Assembly (NCBI RefSeq): GCF_009711045.1
Contig: NZ_WMJX01000019.1
Location: forward strand, 1 to 54,972
Source of the DNA: Myroides albus
GTDB taxonomy: Bacteria > Bacteroidota > Bacteroidia > Flavobacteriales > Flavobacteriaceae
Reading direction: 5' to 3'
Length of the DNA stretch: 54,972 bases
Shown here: positions 44,830 through 53,782 of the stretch, one piece after another
How the letters are laid out: each line of letters starts with the position of its first letter
Position numbering within the stretch: position 1 is the stretch's first letter
Position numbers and translations under genes: made by a program
Notes under the pieces: model-generated
Seen by the model: only the letters and a program-made list of their open reading frames with translations
Told to the model about the DNA's origin: nothing
Database searches by the model: none

Positions 44830-45246
44830 TTAGTATTGCGCAATTAAATAATTTATTAAATCTGTAGTTGTGACTATTCCAACTAATTTTCCTGCTTTGT
44901 CCGTGATAGGTAGTGAGTGGAATCTTTGTTTTGAAAATAGTTCAGCTACTTCTTTAATGATTGTGTCTTCTGTAACAACTAATGGATTTTTAGTCATGAT
45001 ATCTTCGAGCTTATAGGCATCGTAAATATCGTTTAGTGCGTCTTTATCCATATCAGCGTTGCTATATCCTATTTTTAGAATATCATTGACACTGATAATT
45101 CCAATGAGTTTTTCTGATTCAACTACTGGTATATGTCGGATATTATAGTCGGCAAACAGTTGATTTACTTCACTAATTTTTTTTGTTGATGGTACAGCTA
45201 TTAATACTTTAGCCATAATCTGAGATACTGGAACTCTTTGTTTCAT
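44830..45246 (-). CDS. CBS-domain pair protein
   Basis: The 138-residue product consists of two CBS motifs and little else: VSQIMAKVLIAVPSTKKISEVNQLFADYNIRHIPVVE with IGIISVNDILK, then LEDIMTKNPLVVTEDTIIKEVAELFSKQRFHSLPI with LVGIVTTTDLINYLI. Such Bateman modules bind adenine nucleotides and sense energy or other ligands. With no catalytic domain it must act by binding a partner. Monocistronic; convergent with the orphan gene region. Confidence 0.92.
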   Translation of the reverse strand: MKQRVPVSQIMAKVLIAVPSTKKISEVNQLFADYNIRHIPVVESEKLIGIISVNDILKIGYSNADMDKDALNDIYDAYKLEDIMTKNPLVVTEDTIIKEVAELFSKQRFHSLPITDKAGKLVGIVTTTDLINYLIAQY

Positions 45247-45485
45247 AGTGTTTCTACTTTAGGTTGTTATATTTTTATATTACAAATATTGGGTTATATG
45301 ACAACAAAAAGTATGATAAGAGACATTGGAAAAGACATATTAATTTTGTATCTTCTATAATTGCTAAACTTCTCAATATTAGCTTTAGATATTGCAATCA
45401 TAACACTTTTAAAAGTTAACAAATTAATATAGCTAAAGAGGGCGAATTGAGTTATTTTTGCCTGCATTTTTTAGCAAATTGAGGG

Positions 45486-47417
45486 ATGAATATTATTGCA
45501 TTTGAAGAAGTATTTAAGGACCGAATTTTTAGGATACCCGATTATCAGAGAGGATATTCATGGACAAAGAAAGAGTTGAGCGAATTGTGGTATGATCTTT
45601 ATAATACACATCATCATCGAAATACATTTCACTTCACTGGTATTTTAACGCTAAATGCATTTACTACAGCAGATTTTGAAAGCATTCGCAAAGAAGGTTT
45701 TACAGTTAGAAGTAACAAACTTTTGATTAAAGGACAATTTTATACGGGTTGTAATATAGTAGATGGGCAGCAGCGTTTGACTACTTTGTTGATTTTATTG
45801 TCTGAACTTGTGAATGTTTTAGATAATGTAGAGTTAAAAGCAGCCTTAGAAAATACTTATTTTAGACATAGAGAGAACGAGGTCAATAAGTATATTTTTG
45901 GTTATCACATTGATGTGCCGTCACACAATTACTTGATTAGAGAGATTTTTTCAGAGAAAGACTACCAGGTCGAAGAAACTGAAACACTATACACGCATAA
46001 TTTATCCATAGCAAAGACTTATTTTTATCAACAAGTTAAAAGTCTTTCTCAGGTAGAAGTTGAAGTCTGGATTAATAAGATTACAAAGCATTTACTTTTC
46101 TCTATTCTGGATTTGAGCGAGTCTCAAGAACGTCCATTAGATGTTTCTATGGTTTTTGAAACATTAAATTTTAGAGGAAAGCAATTGTCAAGCCTGGAAC
46201 GTTTAAAGAATCGGGTATTGTACATTGTATCGAAACAGTTAACTGTTTCTTCTACTATAGATCGGAGTAGGAAGAAAGTGAATCAAGCTTGGTTGGAAGT
46301 TTATAAGTGGCTTGGGAGGAATCCATCGCAGGCTATGGATGATGATGCCTTCTTAAAAGCGTTTTGGCTTCTGTATTTTTCTAATTCGACTATGGTTTCT
46401 AATGATTTTAAGTCTTATCAAAAGCAACTTTTTACAGTAGATTTTCAATTGGAAAAGGATAATGAGCTAATTAATTATGTCGATTATAAAGTACTGAACG
46501 AGTGGTTGGGAAGTATGAAGAAAGCTGTTGTTTTGTGGTATTTTATCAATAATCCTTATGCAGTTGATACAGATATTGATTTTGACTTTCACTACACAGT
46601 TGCTTTGCAAAAGTCACTACTAAGGATAAACAATTTTCCAAGGGGATATGGAAAGTATATGTTGAATTTAATATTGTCTATTTTTATGCGTGATTTACCA
46701 CAGAAATCAGGTGAGGAAACAGACTATAGTGTTCAGCAAAAGTTAGATCAGATTGAGCGGTTATTATTTGCAATAGAACGACATAATATTATGTGCTTTT
46801 TATTGCAGGGCAATAATTCCAACTTGAATTTAGAAGATACTTTTAGAGATATTAATTTTTATTATTTAAGAGGTAGGGCTCATACCAATGAATATTTGAT
46901 AAATGTACTGTTGGAACAACGAGTTAGTCACTTTAGATGGAAAGAGGTAATCAATCACATTCACAAAGGTAATCGCTTCAAAACCTGGGCGGGTTTAGAC
47001 TATTTTTTAAAGACAATCGAAGAATTAAATGGAGGAGGGTTAAGTCATGTAGACCCTAAAGTTTATCTAATATATCCAGAAGAAGGGCATTATGAAGAAC
47101 GAAGTACCTACAAGGATATTAATAGCATGCAAAAAGTGAATCGCGATAGGTATAGTTATTCATTGGGAAATATGATTTTGGCTTTTAATCGCTATGAACC
47201 CAGTAGTTTTGAAAGAATCCAGCATAAAATAGAAAATGCAGTTAAGCACGAATATAGACTTACAGAGCTCGAGAAAGAAATATTGAGTTATGAAACATGG
47301 GATAAGTATAGCATTGAGGATAGAGGGCGTAAGATGATGGAACAGTTTATATCCCATTGGGAACTTCCTGATATACAGGATACGGAGATGAGAAGGTTGT
47401 TGTTGTATGAGGTATAA
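45486..47417 (+). CDS. DUF262 (GmrSD-like) protein with DUF1524-like C-terminus
   Basis: The 643-residue product opens with the DUF262 motifs: RIPDYQRGYSW (16-26), the ParB/Srx-like segment, and IVDGQQRLTTL (D93-R97, the DGQQR box). A long helical middle follows. The C-terminal ~130 residues look like a DUF1524 HNH-type domain: LSHVDPK (H521, P524) in the place of the usual EH-I-P block, SLGNMILAFNRY (N562), and WDKYSIEDRGRKMMEQFISHW. This arrangement is that of GmrSD/type IV modification-dependent nucleases. No second restriction or modification gene adjoins. A -7 box (TATTTTTG, 45453-45460) lies 25 bp upstream. Confidence 0.85.
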   Translation: MNIIAFEEVFKDRIFRIPDYQRGYSWTKKELSELWYDLYNTHHHRNTFHFTGILTLNAFTTADFESIRKEGFTVRSNKLLIKGQFYTGCNIVDGQQRLTTLLILLSELVNVLDNVELKAALENTYFRHRENEVNKYIFGYHIDVPSHNYLIREIFSEKDYQVEETETLYTHNLSIAKTYFYQQVKSLSQVEVEVWINKITKHLLFSILDLSESQERPLDVSMVFETLNFRGKQLSSLERLKNRVLYIVSKQLTVSSTIDRSRKKVNQAWLEVYKWLGRNPSQAMDDDAFLKAFWLLYFSNSTMVSNDFKSYQKQLFTVDFQLEKDNELINYVDYKVLNEWLGSMKKAVVLWYFINNPYAVDTDIDFDFHYTVALQKSLLRINNFPRGYGKYMLNLILSIFMRDLPQKSGEETDYSVQQKLDQIERLLFAIERHNIMCFLLQGNNSNLNLEDTFRDINFYYLRGRAHTNEYLINVLLEQRVSHFRWKEVINHIHKGNRFKTWAGLDYFLKTIEELNGGGLSHVDPKVYLIYPEEGHYEERSTYKDINSMQKVNRDRYSYSLGNMILAFNRYEPSSFERIQHKIENAVKHEYRLTELEKEILSYETWDKYSIEDRGRKMMEQFISHWELPDIQDTEMRRLLLYEV

Positions 47418-47450
47418 AAAAAGAAACTCTCAATCGAGAGTTTCTTTTTC
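47417..47450. terminator. Bidirectional terminator between DUF262 and thioredoxin genes
   Basis: Arms AAAAAGAAACTCTC / GAGAGTTTCTTTTT around AATC between convergent stop codons at 47417 and 47455. Confidence 0.9.
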
Positions 47451-47454
47451 TTGT

Positions 47455-48006
47455 TTATAAGGCGTTGTCTAAAAACATTTGTTTTACTTTCTCAACATCA
47501 TATCCTTTGTCTAATTCTAAGTCTACAGAGTTGATGATATTAGTTACTTTTCCTTCTTGGTCAATCACGAAAAAGAAAGGAAAACCTAATTTCTTTCCCT
47601 CAGGCGCATATTTATCAAATACCTCTTTGTTCTTGTTTTTAGTTGAATAGTTCAAATGGTAATACACGTATTCTTTATCTACAATAGATTTAAGTTCTTC
47701 TGTTTTTTGAACAAAATCATTGAATCTCAAACACCAGATACACCAGTTTCCTCCCGCTTGTACAAAAACTTTCTTTCCTTCTTTTTTTGCCTGTGCGATT
47801 AATTCGTTTAATTTCTCATCTGCATCTTCTTCCTCATTATAAGGTTGAGAAAGGGATTCTTTTTCCGATTTAGCTTCATCTTTCTCTACTGTAGGAGTAG
47901 CTTCTTCGGTTTTGGCTTCAGTTTTACTTTCTGTTGCTTTTTGATTACAACTACCCAATAACATCACTGAGAGTACAAGGGAACAAGCGTATGTTAGTTT
48001 TTTCAT
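47455..48006 (-). CDS. Thioredoxin-fold lipoprotein
   Basis: The 183-residue product has a lipoprotein signal with LGSC (Cys20) and a long Glu/Lys/Thr-rich linker (~21-63), then a thioredoxin-like domain. The redox motif is C89-I-W-C92 in GNWCIWCLRF, and the cis-Pro region is LGFPFFFVID. The CxWC spacing fits DUF255/thioredoxin_7-like proteins that reduce or oxidise disulfides outside the cytoplasm. Convergent with the DUF262 gene. Confidence 0.88.
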   Translation of the reverse strand: MKKLTYACSLVLSVMLLGSCNQKATESKTEAKTEEATPTVEKDEAKSEKESLSQPYNEEEDADEKLNELIAQAKKEGKKVFVQAGGNWCIWCLRFNDFVQKTEELKSIVDKEYVYYHLNYSTKNKNKEVFDKYAPEGKKLGFPFFFVIDQEGKVTNIINSVDLELDKGYDVEKVKQMFLDNAL

Positions 48007-48256
48007 ATTAAATTTAATCTATCATTGTTTATTTTACCTTGCAAAGTAAAAAAATAATTAGAGATATACTATCAAGTGTTTTGATCAAAATGAGTAGGTA
48101 ATTTGTGCTTCCTTTCCTTCAAGGTAAGAAAGTAGGTGTGTTTATGTGTTAAAAGCTTGAAATGAGGGGATTTTCAATCAAAAATAGAGTGGATATGTTT
48201 AGAAATCTTGTTATTTTAGATTAAATTACACAATTAAAAAAAACGATAAATTAATT

Positions 48257-49219
48257 ATGACAATACAAGAGTTAAAAGATAGGGTAGTATTACCTATTGT
48301 AGTATCCCCAATGTTTATTGTTTCTGGAACCAAATTAGTGATAGAGAGCTGTAAGAATGGAATAGTAGGAACTTTTCCAGCTTTGAATGGTAGAAGTACA
48401 GAAGATTTTGAACAAATGCTTATAGAAGTTACGACAGAACTGGACAAGTTTGAAAGAGAGACAGGGAAGAAGCCAGCACCATTTGGAGTTAATATCATTG
48501 TCAATAAGACAAATCCAAGAGTAATGCCTGACTTACAGCTTTGTATTAAGTACAAAGTACCTATTATCATTACTTCTTTAGGAGCTGTCAAAGACTTAGT
48601 AGATGCAGTTCACAGTTATGGAGGATTAGTTTTTCACGATATTATCAAAAAGCGCCATGCAGAAAAGGCAGCTGAGGCAGGAGTAGATGGTTTAATCTGT
48701 GTAGCTGCGGGAGCTGGAGGACATGCAGGTACAGCAAGCCCTTTTGCACTGATAGCGGAGATAAAGAGTTTCTTTGATGGAGTAGTGCTTTTGGCGGGAA
48801 GTATAGATAAGGGGAGTGATGTTTTAGCAGCACAGAATATCGGAGCTGATTTTGCTTATATGGGAACGCGATTTATAGCAACAAAAGAATGTGATGCAGT
48901 AGATGAATATAAGCAAATGATCGTAGATTCAGGTATTGATGATATAATGTATACAGATGGCGTATCAGGGGTAAATGCAAACTTTCTAAAACCAAGTATC
49001 GAGAAAGCAGGTTTAGATCTTAGTGTCAAAAAAGAAGAAGATTTCTCTCAATTGACTGCGGCAAATAGCAAAGCATGGAAAGATATTTGGTCTGCAGGCC
49101 ATGGGACAGCTGGAATTACAAGTGTTTTGACAGTCAGGGATTTGGTAGAGCAACTAAAAGGAGAGTATAAAGAATCTCTGTGCAAGAATAAAGAAATTTT
49201 AGAATCATTAAAATTCTAA
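48257..49219 (+). CDS. NAD(P)H-dependent flavin oxidoreductase (nitronate monooxygenase-like)
   Basis: The 320-residue TIM-barrel enzyme has the family motifs PIVVSPMFIVSG (FMN entry, ~12-23), FGVNIIVNKTNP (~76), the phosphate-binding VAAGAGGHAG (~155-164) with its conserved His, and LLAGSIDKGSDVLAAQNIGADFAYMGTRF (~178-207). It uses FMN and oxygen or NAD(P)H to act on nitronates or related compounds; the substrate is not certain. The hotdog gene 65 bp downstream is likely co-transcribed, which hints at an acyl/organic-acid context. Confidence 0.9.
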   Translation: MTIQELKDRVVLPIVVSPMFIVSGTKLVIESCKNGIVGTFPALNGRSTEDFEQMLIEVTTELDKFERETGKKPAPFGVNIIVNKTNPRVMPDLQLCIKYKVPIIITSLGAVKDLVDAVHSYGGLVFHDIIKKRHAEKAAEAGVDGLICVAAGAGGHAGTASPFALIAEIKSFFDGVVLLAGSIDKGSDVLAAQNIGADFAYMGTRFIATKECDAVDEYKQMIVDSGIDDIMYTDGVSGVNANFLKPSIEKAGLDLSVKKEEDFSQLTAANSKAWKDIWSAGHGTAGITSVLTVRDLVEQLKGEYKESLCKNKEILESLKF

Positions 49220-49284
49220 TTACATAGGATAAGCGAGAGCTTTTAGATTAGTAACTTAATTAACTGAAAAATAAATAATAGAAT

Positions 49285-49734
49285 ATGAATCAAGAGACAT
49301 TTAAACAAATTCTAACAACGCAAATTCCAATTGCTTGGATTGCAGGTGTTCGCTTAGAAAGTTTTAAAAAAGACGAAGTGATAACATATGTAGAGTTTGA
49401 CTTTTTAAATCAGAATCCATTTCAGAGTATGTTTTGGGCAGTACAGGGAATGGCTGCTGAGTTTTCGGGAGGCTTAATGCTATTGACAAAAATTAAAATG
49501 TCTGGTCAGAATATAGCTTCTTTGGTTGTGAAGAACGAGATGGAGTTTACTAAAAAAGCAGTTGGTAAAATTACATTTACCTGCGATGAAGGACAAAAAA
49601 TTGACGAGGCAATACAAAGAGCAATAGAAACAAAAGAAGGAGTAGTAATCCCATTGACAACAATTGCTAAGGACGAACAAGGTGATGTAGTAGCAAAGTT
49701 TTTGTTTACGTGGAGTATCAAAGCAAGAGGCTAA
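49285..49734 (+). CDS. DUF4442/PaaI-like hotdog-fold protein
   Basis: The 149-residue product fits a hotdog thioesterase-like fold: IAWIAGVRLESFKKDEVITYVEFD, QSMFWAVQGMAAEFSGGLMLLTKIK (central helix, where the usual Asp/Glu is E62 or nearby), and FTKKAVGKITFTCDEG, ending VVAKFLFTWSIKARG. It probably binds or hydrolyses acyl thioesters, substrate unknown. It follows the flavin oxidoreductase by 65 bp and shares a terminator with clpB. Confidence 0.82.
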   Translation: MNQETFKQILTTQIPIAWIAGVRLESFKKDEVITYVEFDFLNQNPFQSMFWAVQGMAAEFSGGLMLLTKIKMSGQNIASLVVKNEMEFTKKAVGKITFTCDEGQKIDEAIQRAIETKEGVVIPLTTIAKDEQGDVVAKFLFTWSIKARG

Positions 49735-49742
49735 TTGATAAT

Positions 49743-49778
49743 AAAAATAGAGGTTGCTCATTGAGCAACCTCTATTTT
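49743..49778. terminator. Bidirectional terminator between the hotdog gene and clpB
   Basis: Arms AAAATAGAGGTTGCTCA and complement around a single T between convergent stop codons at 49734 and 49808. Confidence 0.92.
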
Positions 49779-49807
49779 ATTGTAAAAACGAATTTATAAA
49801 CAAGCTA

Positions 49808-52399
49808 TTAAGCTTCATGGTTTCTGAAAACTAATTCATTGTCAAATGAATCTAATAGTATAATACTATCTGCTTTTACATGCCCAGCAAGTATTTCTTT
49901 TGATAAGCGGTTTAAAACTTCTTTTTGAACAACGCGCTTAACTGGACGCGCACCAAACTCAGGATCATATCCTTTATCTGCTAAAAACTCCTTAGCTTCT
50001 GGTGTCGCTTCCATAATGATATTTTGTTGTTTCAACATCTTGATGACATTTTTCAACTGAATATCTACAATGTTGAGGATATTACCTTTCGACAATGGTG
50101 TAAACATTACAATCTCATCAATACGGTTAAGAAATTCAGGACGCACTGTTAATTTTAATTCATTAAGCACTCCTTGTTTTGCTTCCTCTGAGGCCTGTTC
50201 TACATTTGAAATAGATTCAAATTTCTCTTGTATAATATGGCTTCCCATATTAGAAGTCATAATAATGATTGTGTTTTTAAAATCAGCTAAACGACCTTTG
50301 TTATCTGTTAAGCGTCCTTCATCTAATACTTGTAATAAGATATTAAAAGTATCTGGGTGTGCTTTTTCGATCTCATCTAAAAGTACAACAGAGTAAGGTT
50401 TTCTTCGAACAGCTTCAGTTAACTGACCACCTTCATCATAACCTACGTATCCTGGAGGCGCTCCTACCAATCTACTCACACTGTGTCTTTCTCCATATTC
50501 GCTCATGTCAATACGAGTCATGGCGTTTTCATCATCAAATAGATATTCTGCAAGTGCCTTAGCAAGTTCTGTCTTACCTACACCAGTTGTTCCTAAAAAT
50601 AGGAATGAACCAATTGGTTTTCTCGGATCTTGTAACCCAGCACGACTTCTACGCACAGCATCACTAATTGCTTCAATCGCTTCTTCTTGACCAATAACGC
50701 GTTTGTGTAGTTCGTCCTCAAGGTGTAAGAGTTTTTCTCTTTCACTTTGTAGCATTTTTGCAACAGGAACTCCAGTCCACTTCGCAACTACTTCAGCGAT
50801 ATCCTCACTTGTCACTTCCTCTTTGATAAGTGATTGACCACTTTGGTTTTCGTCTAATTGCTTTTGTGCTTGTTCAAGCTCCTCTTGTGCCGTTTTGACT
50901 TTGCCATATCGAATCTCCGCTACCTTACCATAATCACCTTCACGTTCAGCTTTTTCGGCCTCCAGTTTATAAGCCTCTATTTGCTGTTTAATATTTTGAA
51001 CGCGATCGACAACTTCTTTTTCACCCTGCCACTTAGTAAAGATTTCATTGCGTTCTTCTTTTAAATTAGCAAGTTCAAGTCCCAGAGATTTCAATTTCTC
51101 ATCGTCATTCTCTCTTTTGATTGCTTCAATCTCAATCTCTAACTGCATGATTTTTCGATCTAACACATCGAGTTCTTCAGGTTTAGAGTTGATTTCCATT
51201 CTCAATTTAGCAGCAGCTTCGTCCATTAAGTCAATAGCCTTATCAGGTAAGAAACGATTGGTAATATATCTTTCAGATAAATTGACAGCTGCGATAATTG
51301 CCTCATCTTTAATTCTTACTTTATGATGAGCCTCATATTTCTCTTTAATACCTCTCAAGATTGAAATAGCACTTTCTGTATCAGGTTCATCTACGACAAC
51401 CTTTTGGAAACGTCTTTCAAGAGCTTTGTCTTTCTCAAAGTACTTTTGGTATTCATCAAGTGTAGTTGCTCCTATAGAGCGCAATTCACCTCTAGCTAAA
51501 GCTGGTTTTAGGATATTTGCTGCATCCATAGCACCTTCACCACCACCAGCACCTACTAAGGTGTGTATTTCATCGATAAATAGAATAATATTTCCTTCAG
51601 CAGAAGTAACCTCTTTTACGACAGATTTTAATCGCTCTTCAAACTCACCTTTGTATTTTGCACCTGCAATTAGTGCTCCCATATCCAAGGCAAAGATTTG
51701 TTTATCTTTTAAGTTTTCAGGAACGTCTTGTTGTACAATACGATGCGCTAATCCCTCAGCTATAGCTGTTTTCCCAACTCCAGGTTCCCCAATTAACATA
51801 GGGTTGTTTTTAGTACGACGACTTAAGATTTGCAATACACGTCTAATTTCTTCATCTCTACCTATTACTGGGTCCAACTTACCTTCATTGGCTAATTGAG
51901 TTAAGTTGTTAGCATATTTATTCAAAGAGTTGTATGTGTCTTCTGCTGATGCTGATGTAACTCTTGCTCCATTTCGAATTTCTTCAATGGCAGCTATTAA
52001 TTGTTTTTCAGTTACACCTTGATCTTTTAATATTTGAGCTACTTTACTTTTTGATTTAAAAATAGCTAATACTAAGTGCTCTATTGAAACAAATTCGTCT
52101 TTCATCTTTGTTGCGATAGCTTGTGCTTCTGTTACAGCTACACCCGCTTCTCGTGATAAACTCATTTGTCCCCCAGCTACTTTTGGAAAACTTTCTATTG
52201 TAGCATCTAAGACCTTTTTGAAGGTATCAAGATTTACATTTAGCTTTTTGAGAATAAATGGGGTTACATTTTCATCTACTTCAAGAATAGCTTTAAAAAT
52301 GTGTTCATTCTCTATTTGTTGTTGGCCAGCCCCTTGTACAATTACCTGTGCACGTTGCAGAGCCTCTTGTGATTTTATTGTAAAATTGTTCAAATTCAT
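49808..52399 (-). CDS. clpB: ATP-dependent chaperone ClpB
   Basis: The 863-residue protein shows the full ClpB plan: Clp-N repeats (~1-145), first AAA+ with GEPGVGKT (~203-210) and LFIDEIHTLVG, the coiled-coil middle domain (~410-525, DRKIMQLEIEIEAIKREN), second AAA+ with GTTGVGKT (~602-609) and VVLLDEIEKAHPD, and a C-terminal D2-small domain. It has no ClpP-binding loop, so it disaggregates with DnaK. A heat-shock-type palindrome candidate is noted at 52505-52560. Monocistronic. Confidence 0.97.
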   Translation of the reverse strand: MNLNNFTIKSQEALQRAQVIVQGAGQQQIENEHIFKAILEVDENVTPFILKKLNVNLDTFKKVLDATIESFPKVAGGQMSLSREAGVAVTEAQAIATKMKDEFVSIEHLVLAIFKSKSKVAQILKDQGVTEKQLIAAIEEIRNGARVTSASAEDTYNSLNKYANNLTQLANEGKLDPVIGRDEEIRRVLQILSRRTKNNPMLIGEPGVGKTAIAEGLAHRIVQQDVPENLKDKQIFALDMGALIAGAKYKGEFEERLKSVVKEVTSAEGNIILFIDEIHTLVGAGGGEGAMDAANILKPALARGELRSIGATTLDEYQKYFEKDKALERRFQKVVVDEPDTESAISILRGIKEKYEAHHKVRIKDEAIIAAVNLSERYITNRFLPDKAIDLMDEAAAKLRMEINSKPEELDVLDRKIMQLEIEIEAIKRENDDEKLKSLGLELANLKEERNEIFTKWQGEKEVVDRVQNIKQQIEAYKLEAEKAEREGDYGKVAEIRYGKVKTAQEELEQAQKQLDENQSGQSLIKEEVTSEDIAEVVAKWTGVPVAKMLQSEREKLLHLEDELHKRVIGQEEAIEAISDAVRRSRAGLQDPRKPIGSFLFLGTTGVGKTELAKALAEYLFDDENAMTRIDMSEYGERHSVSRLVGAPPGYVGYDEGGQLTEAVRRKPYSVVLLDEIEKAHPDTFNILLQVLDEGRLTDNKGRLADFKNTIIIMTSNMGSHIIQEKFESISNVEQASEEAKQGVLNELKLTVRPEFLNRIDEIVMFTPLSKGNILNIVDIQLKNVIKMLKQQNIIMEATPEAKEFLADKGYDPEFGARPVKRVVQKEVLNRLSKEILAGHVKADSIILLDSFDNELVFRNHEA

Positions 52400-52504
52400 A
52401 ATTAAGCGTATTTTTTTTGTTGTGTTATAACTTAAGCAATAGATGTTCCAATGTACCTAAATGGTCTAATTGACATAATTTTTGAGAAAACTATTGCAAG
52501 AAAT

Positions 52505-52560
52505 TGACAAAAAGTCATATATAGGTGGGGTTGTTAGCCGTTGTTAGTGTCATTTTGTCT
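52505..52560 (-). promoter_or_regulatory. Candidate stress operator region upstream of clpB
   Basis: Two related motifs: TGAC-AAAAA-GTCA (52505-52517, an inverted repeat) and GTGTCATTTTGTCT (52547-52560). They lie 106-161 bp upstream of the clpB ATG in a 301-bp divergent spacer (52400-52700) with no other recognisable content. TGTCA/TGACA pairs upstream of chaperone genes suggest heat-shock control, but the regulator is not identified; this is inference. Confidence 0.35.
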
Positions 52561-52700
52561 TGTTTGGATTGGTTGTATTTTTAAGTGTTATAGAAGTAAG
52601 AAAGACTATAGAGTATAAAGAGTCAGGAGATAACGGTAAACAATAGGAGGGTAGTGTATTTTTATTTAATTTAGCGTAATAATTTAATATAATCGAAACT

Positions 52701-53039
52701 ATGGACTGGATACAATTAACGAAAAGCTCACAATTAGAAGATTTAATTGCAGAATCTCAAGAAAAGGCAGTTGTTATCTTTAAGAATAGTACACGATGCT
52801 TTATTAGCAAGTTTGCATTAAAGAATTTCCAAAGTTCATTTAGTAATTCAACACATGTATCTTGTTATATGGTTGATGTTGTTGCTGATCGCTTAATTTC
52901 TTTAGAAATAGCAGAGGTATTCAAGGTTGAACATCAATCACCACAAATCCTTATTGTTTCAAAAGGACAAGCAGTTTTTAATACATCTCATGAAAGTATT
53001 GACGGCGCTCAAGTTGAAAAACTATTATTGCGTTTGTAA
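52701..53039 (+). CDS. ytxJ: Bacillithiol system redox-active protein YtxJ
   Basis: The 112-residue thioredoxin-fold protein has the YtxJ redox motif in its usual place: IFKNSTRCFISKFALKNF with Cys33 preceded by TR and followed by FIS (family norm is closer to HSTRC-S/P-IS). HQSPQILIVSKGQAVFNTSHESI matches the C-terminal half. YtxJ is a monothiol bacilliredoxin-like protein that de-bacillithiolates proteins. Its presence implies the organism makes bacillithiol. Divergent from clpB; single gene with a bidirectional terminator. Confidence 0.9.
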   Translation: MDWIQLTKSSQLEDLIAESQEKAVVIFKNSTRCFISKFALKNFQSSFSNSTHVSCYMVDVVADRLISLEIAEVFKVEHQSPQILIVSKGQAVFNTSHESIDGAQVEKLLLRL

Positions 53040-53060
53040 TCACTCGTAAGTGAAGTATAG

Positions 53061-53099
53061 AATAAAAATGTCCGATTTGAATAATCGGACATTTTTATT
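53061..53099. terminator. Bidirectional terminator after ytxJ
   Basis: Seventeen-base arms (AATAAAAATGTCCGATT and complement) around TGAAT. Its right edge enters the stop codon of the convergent gene at 53098. Confidence 0.92.
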
Positions 53100-53628
53100 A
53101 TTGAATAGTGTGGTACTCTATATCAATGCTTGAAGATACGTTAGTTCCCTTTTCATAGTTTGAAGAATTAACAGCTTCTACAAAGTTAGTGGCTAAAGTA
53201 GTAGCCTTAGTTAAATCTATTTCTTTAGTATCTTCATTAGCCTCAATGGATACTCCATCCACTTCTAAGATCTTTGTTGCATCATTGTCGTTTTTGAGTA
53301 ATTTTTGCAAGGCAGTTGCATATGAATTCTCTTGAGAAAATTGTATGTTTTTGATAGTGATTTCTTTTGTGTTTTCATTAATTTGCGTAAGGAAAGAGAC
53401 GCTTCTAAATGATTTCGCTTCGTTTTCTTGTGAAATAAAGCTGATCAGTTGTTGGTAAAGTTCTGTTGCTTTTTGCGTTAAATCGGTTGATTCTGACGTG
53501 TATTTAATAGTGAACTCCTTTGTAGCTTTTTGATTGATAGCAGTAGTAGCATGTGCTGCTGTATTGTTAGCAATTGCTATAGAAGAAATAGGCAATAGCA
53601 ATAAGGATAAATAGATTAGCTTTTTCAT
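53098..53628 (-). CDS. Exported hypothetical protein
   Basis: The start is ATG 53628 (176 residues), chosen because a signal peptide begins there (MKKLIYLSLLLLPISSIAIA, cleavage near ANN); the longer frame adds 15 residues. The mature part is Thr/Asn/Glu-rich with two similar stretches ending in IxxDxTKA-like or Thr-rich strands. No known domain. Downstream of the DsrE gene on the same strand, 155 bp away and separated by its terminator, so probably independent. Function unknown. Confidence 0.7.
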   Translation of the reverse strand: MKKLIYLSLLLLPISSIAIANNTAAHATTAINQKATKEFTIKYTSESTDLTQKATELYQQLISFISQENEAKSFRSVSFLTQINENTKEITIKNIQFSQENSYATALQKLLKNDNDATKILEVDGVSIEANEDTKEIDLTKATTLATNFVEAVNSSNYEKGTNVSSSIDIEYHTIQ

Positions 53629-53701
53629 TTTAGAATTTCTTTTACGGTTATCTCCTAAAATTACAAAAAACAAAGCTAACTCATGTTAAATTTAAAATAA
53701 A

Positions 53702-53732
53702 GAAAGGGCATTTTTTTAAAAAAAGCCCTTTC
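53702..53732 (-). terminator. Terminator of the DsrE-family gene
   Basis: GAAAGGGC(A)TTTTTTT pairs with AAAAAAAGCCCTTTC, with one bulged A. On the minus strand a TTTATTT stretch follows. It lies 51 bp after the stop codon at 53783. Confidence 0.75.
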
Positions 53733-53782
53733 AAAAGTTTACATAAGTCTATGGATAATTGTAGTGTGAGTTTTTTTAATAC

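Noticed and set aside
49808..52399. Several antisense ORFs inside clpB (for example 51426-51899)
   Set aside because: They are shadows of the conserved clpB frame, Ser-rich with no motif; the same applies to antisense frames in uvrB, prfA and ettA.
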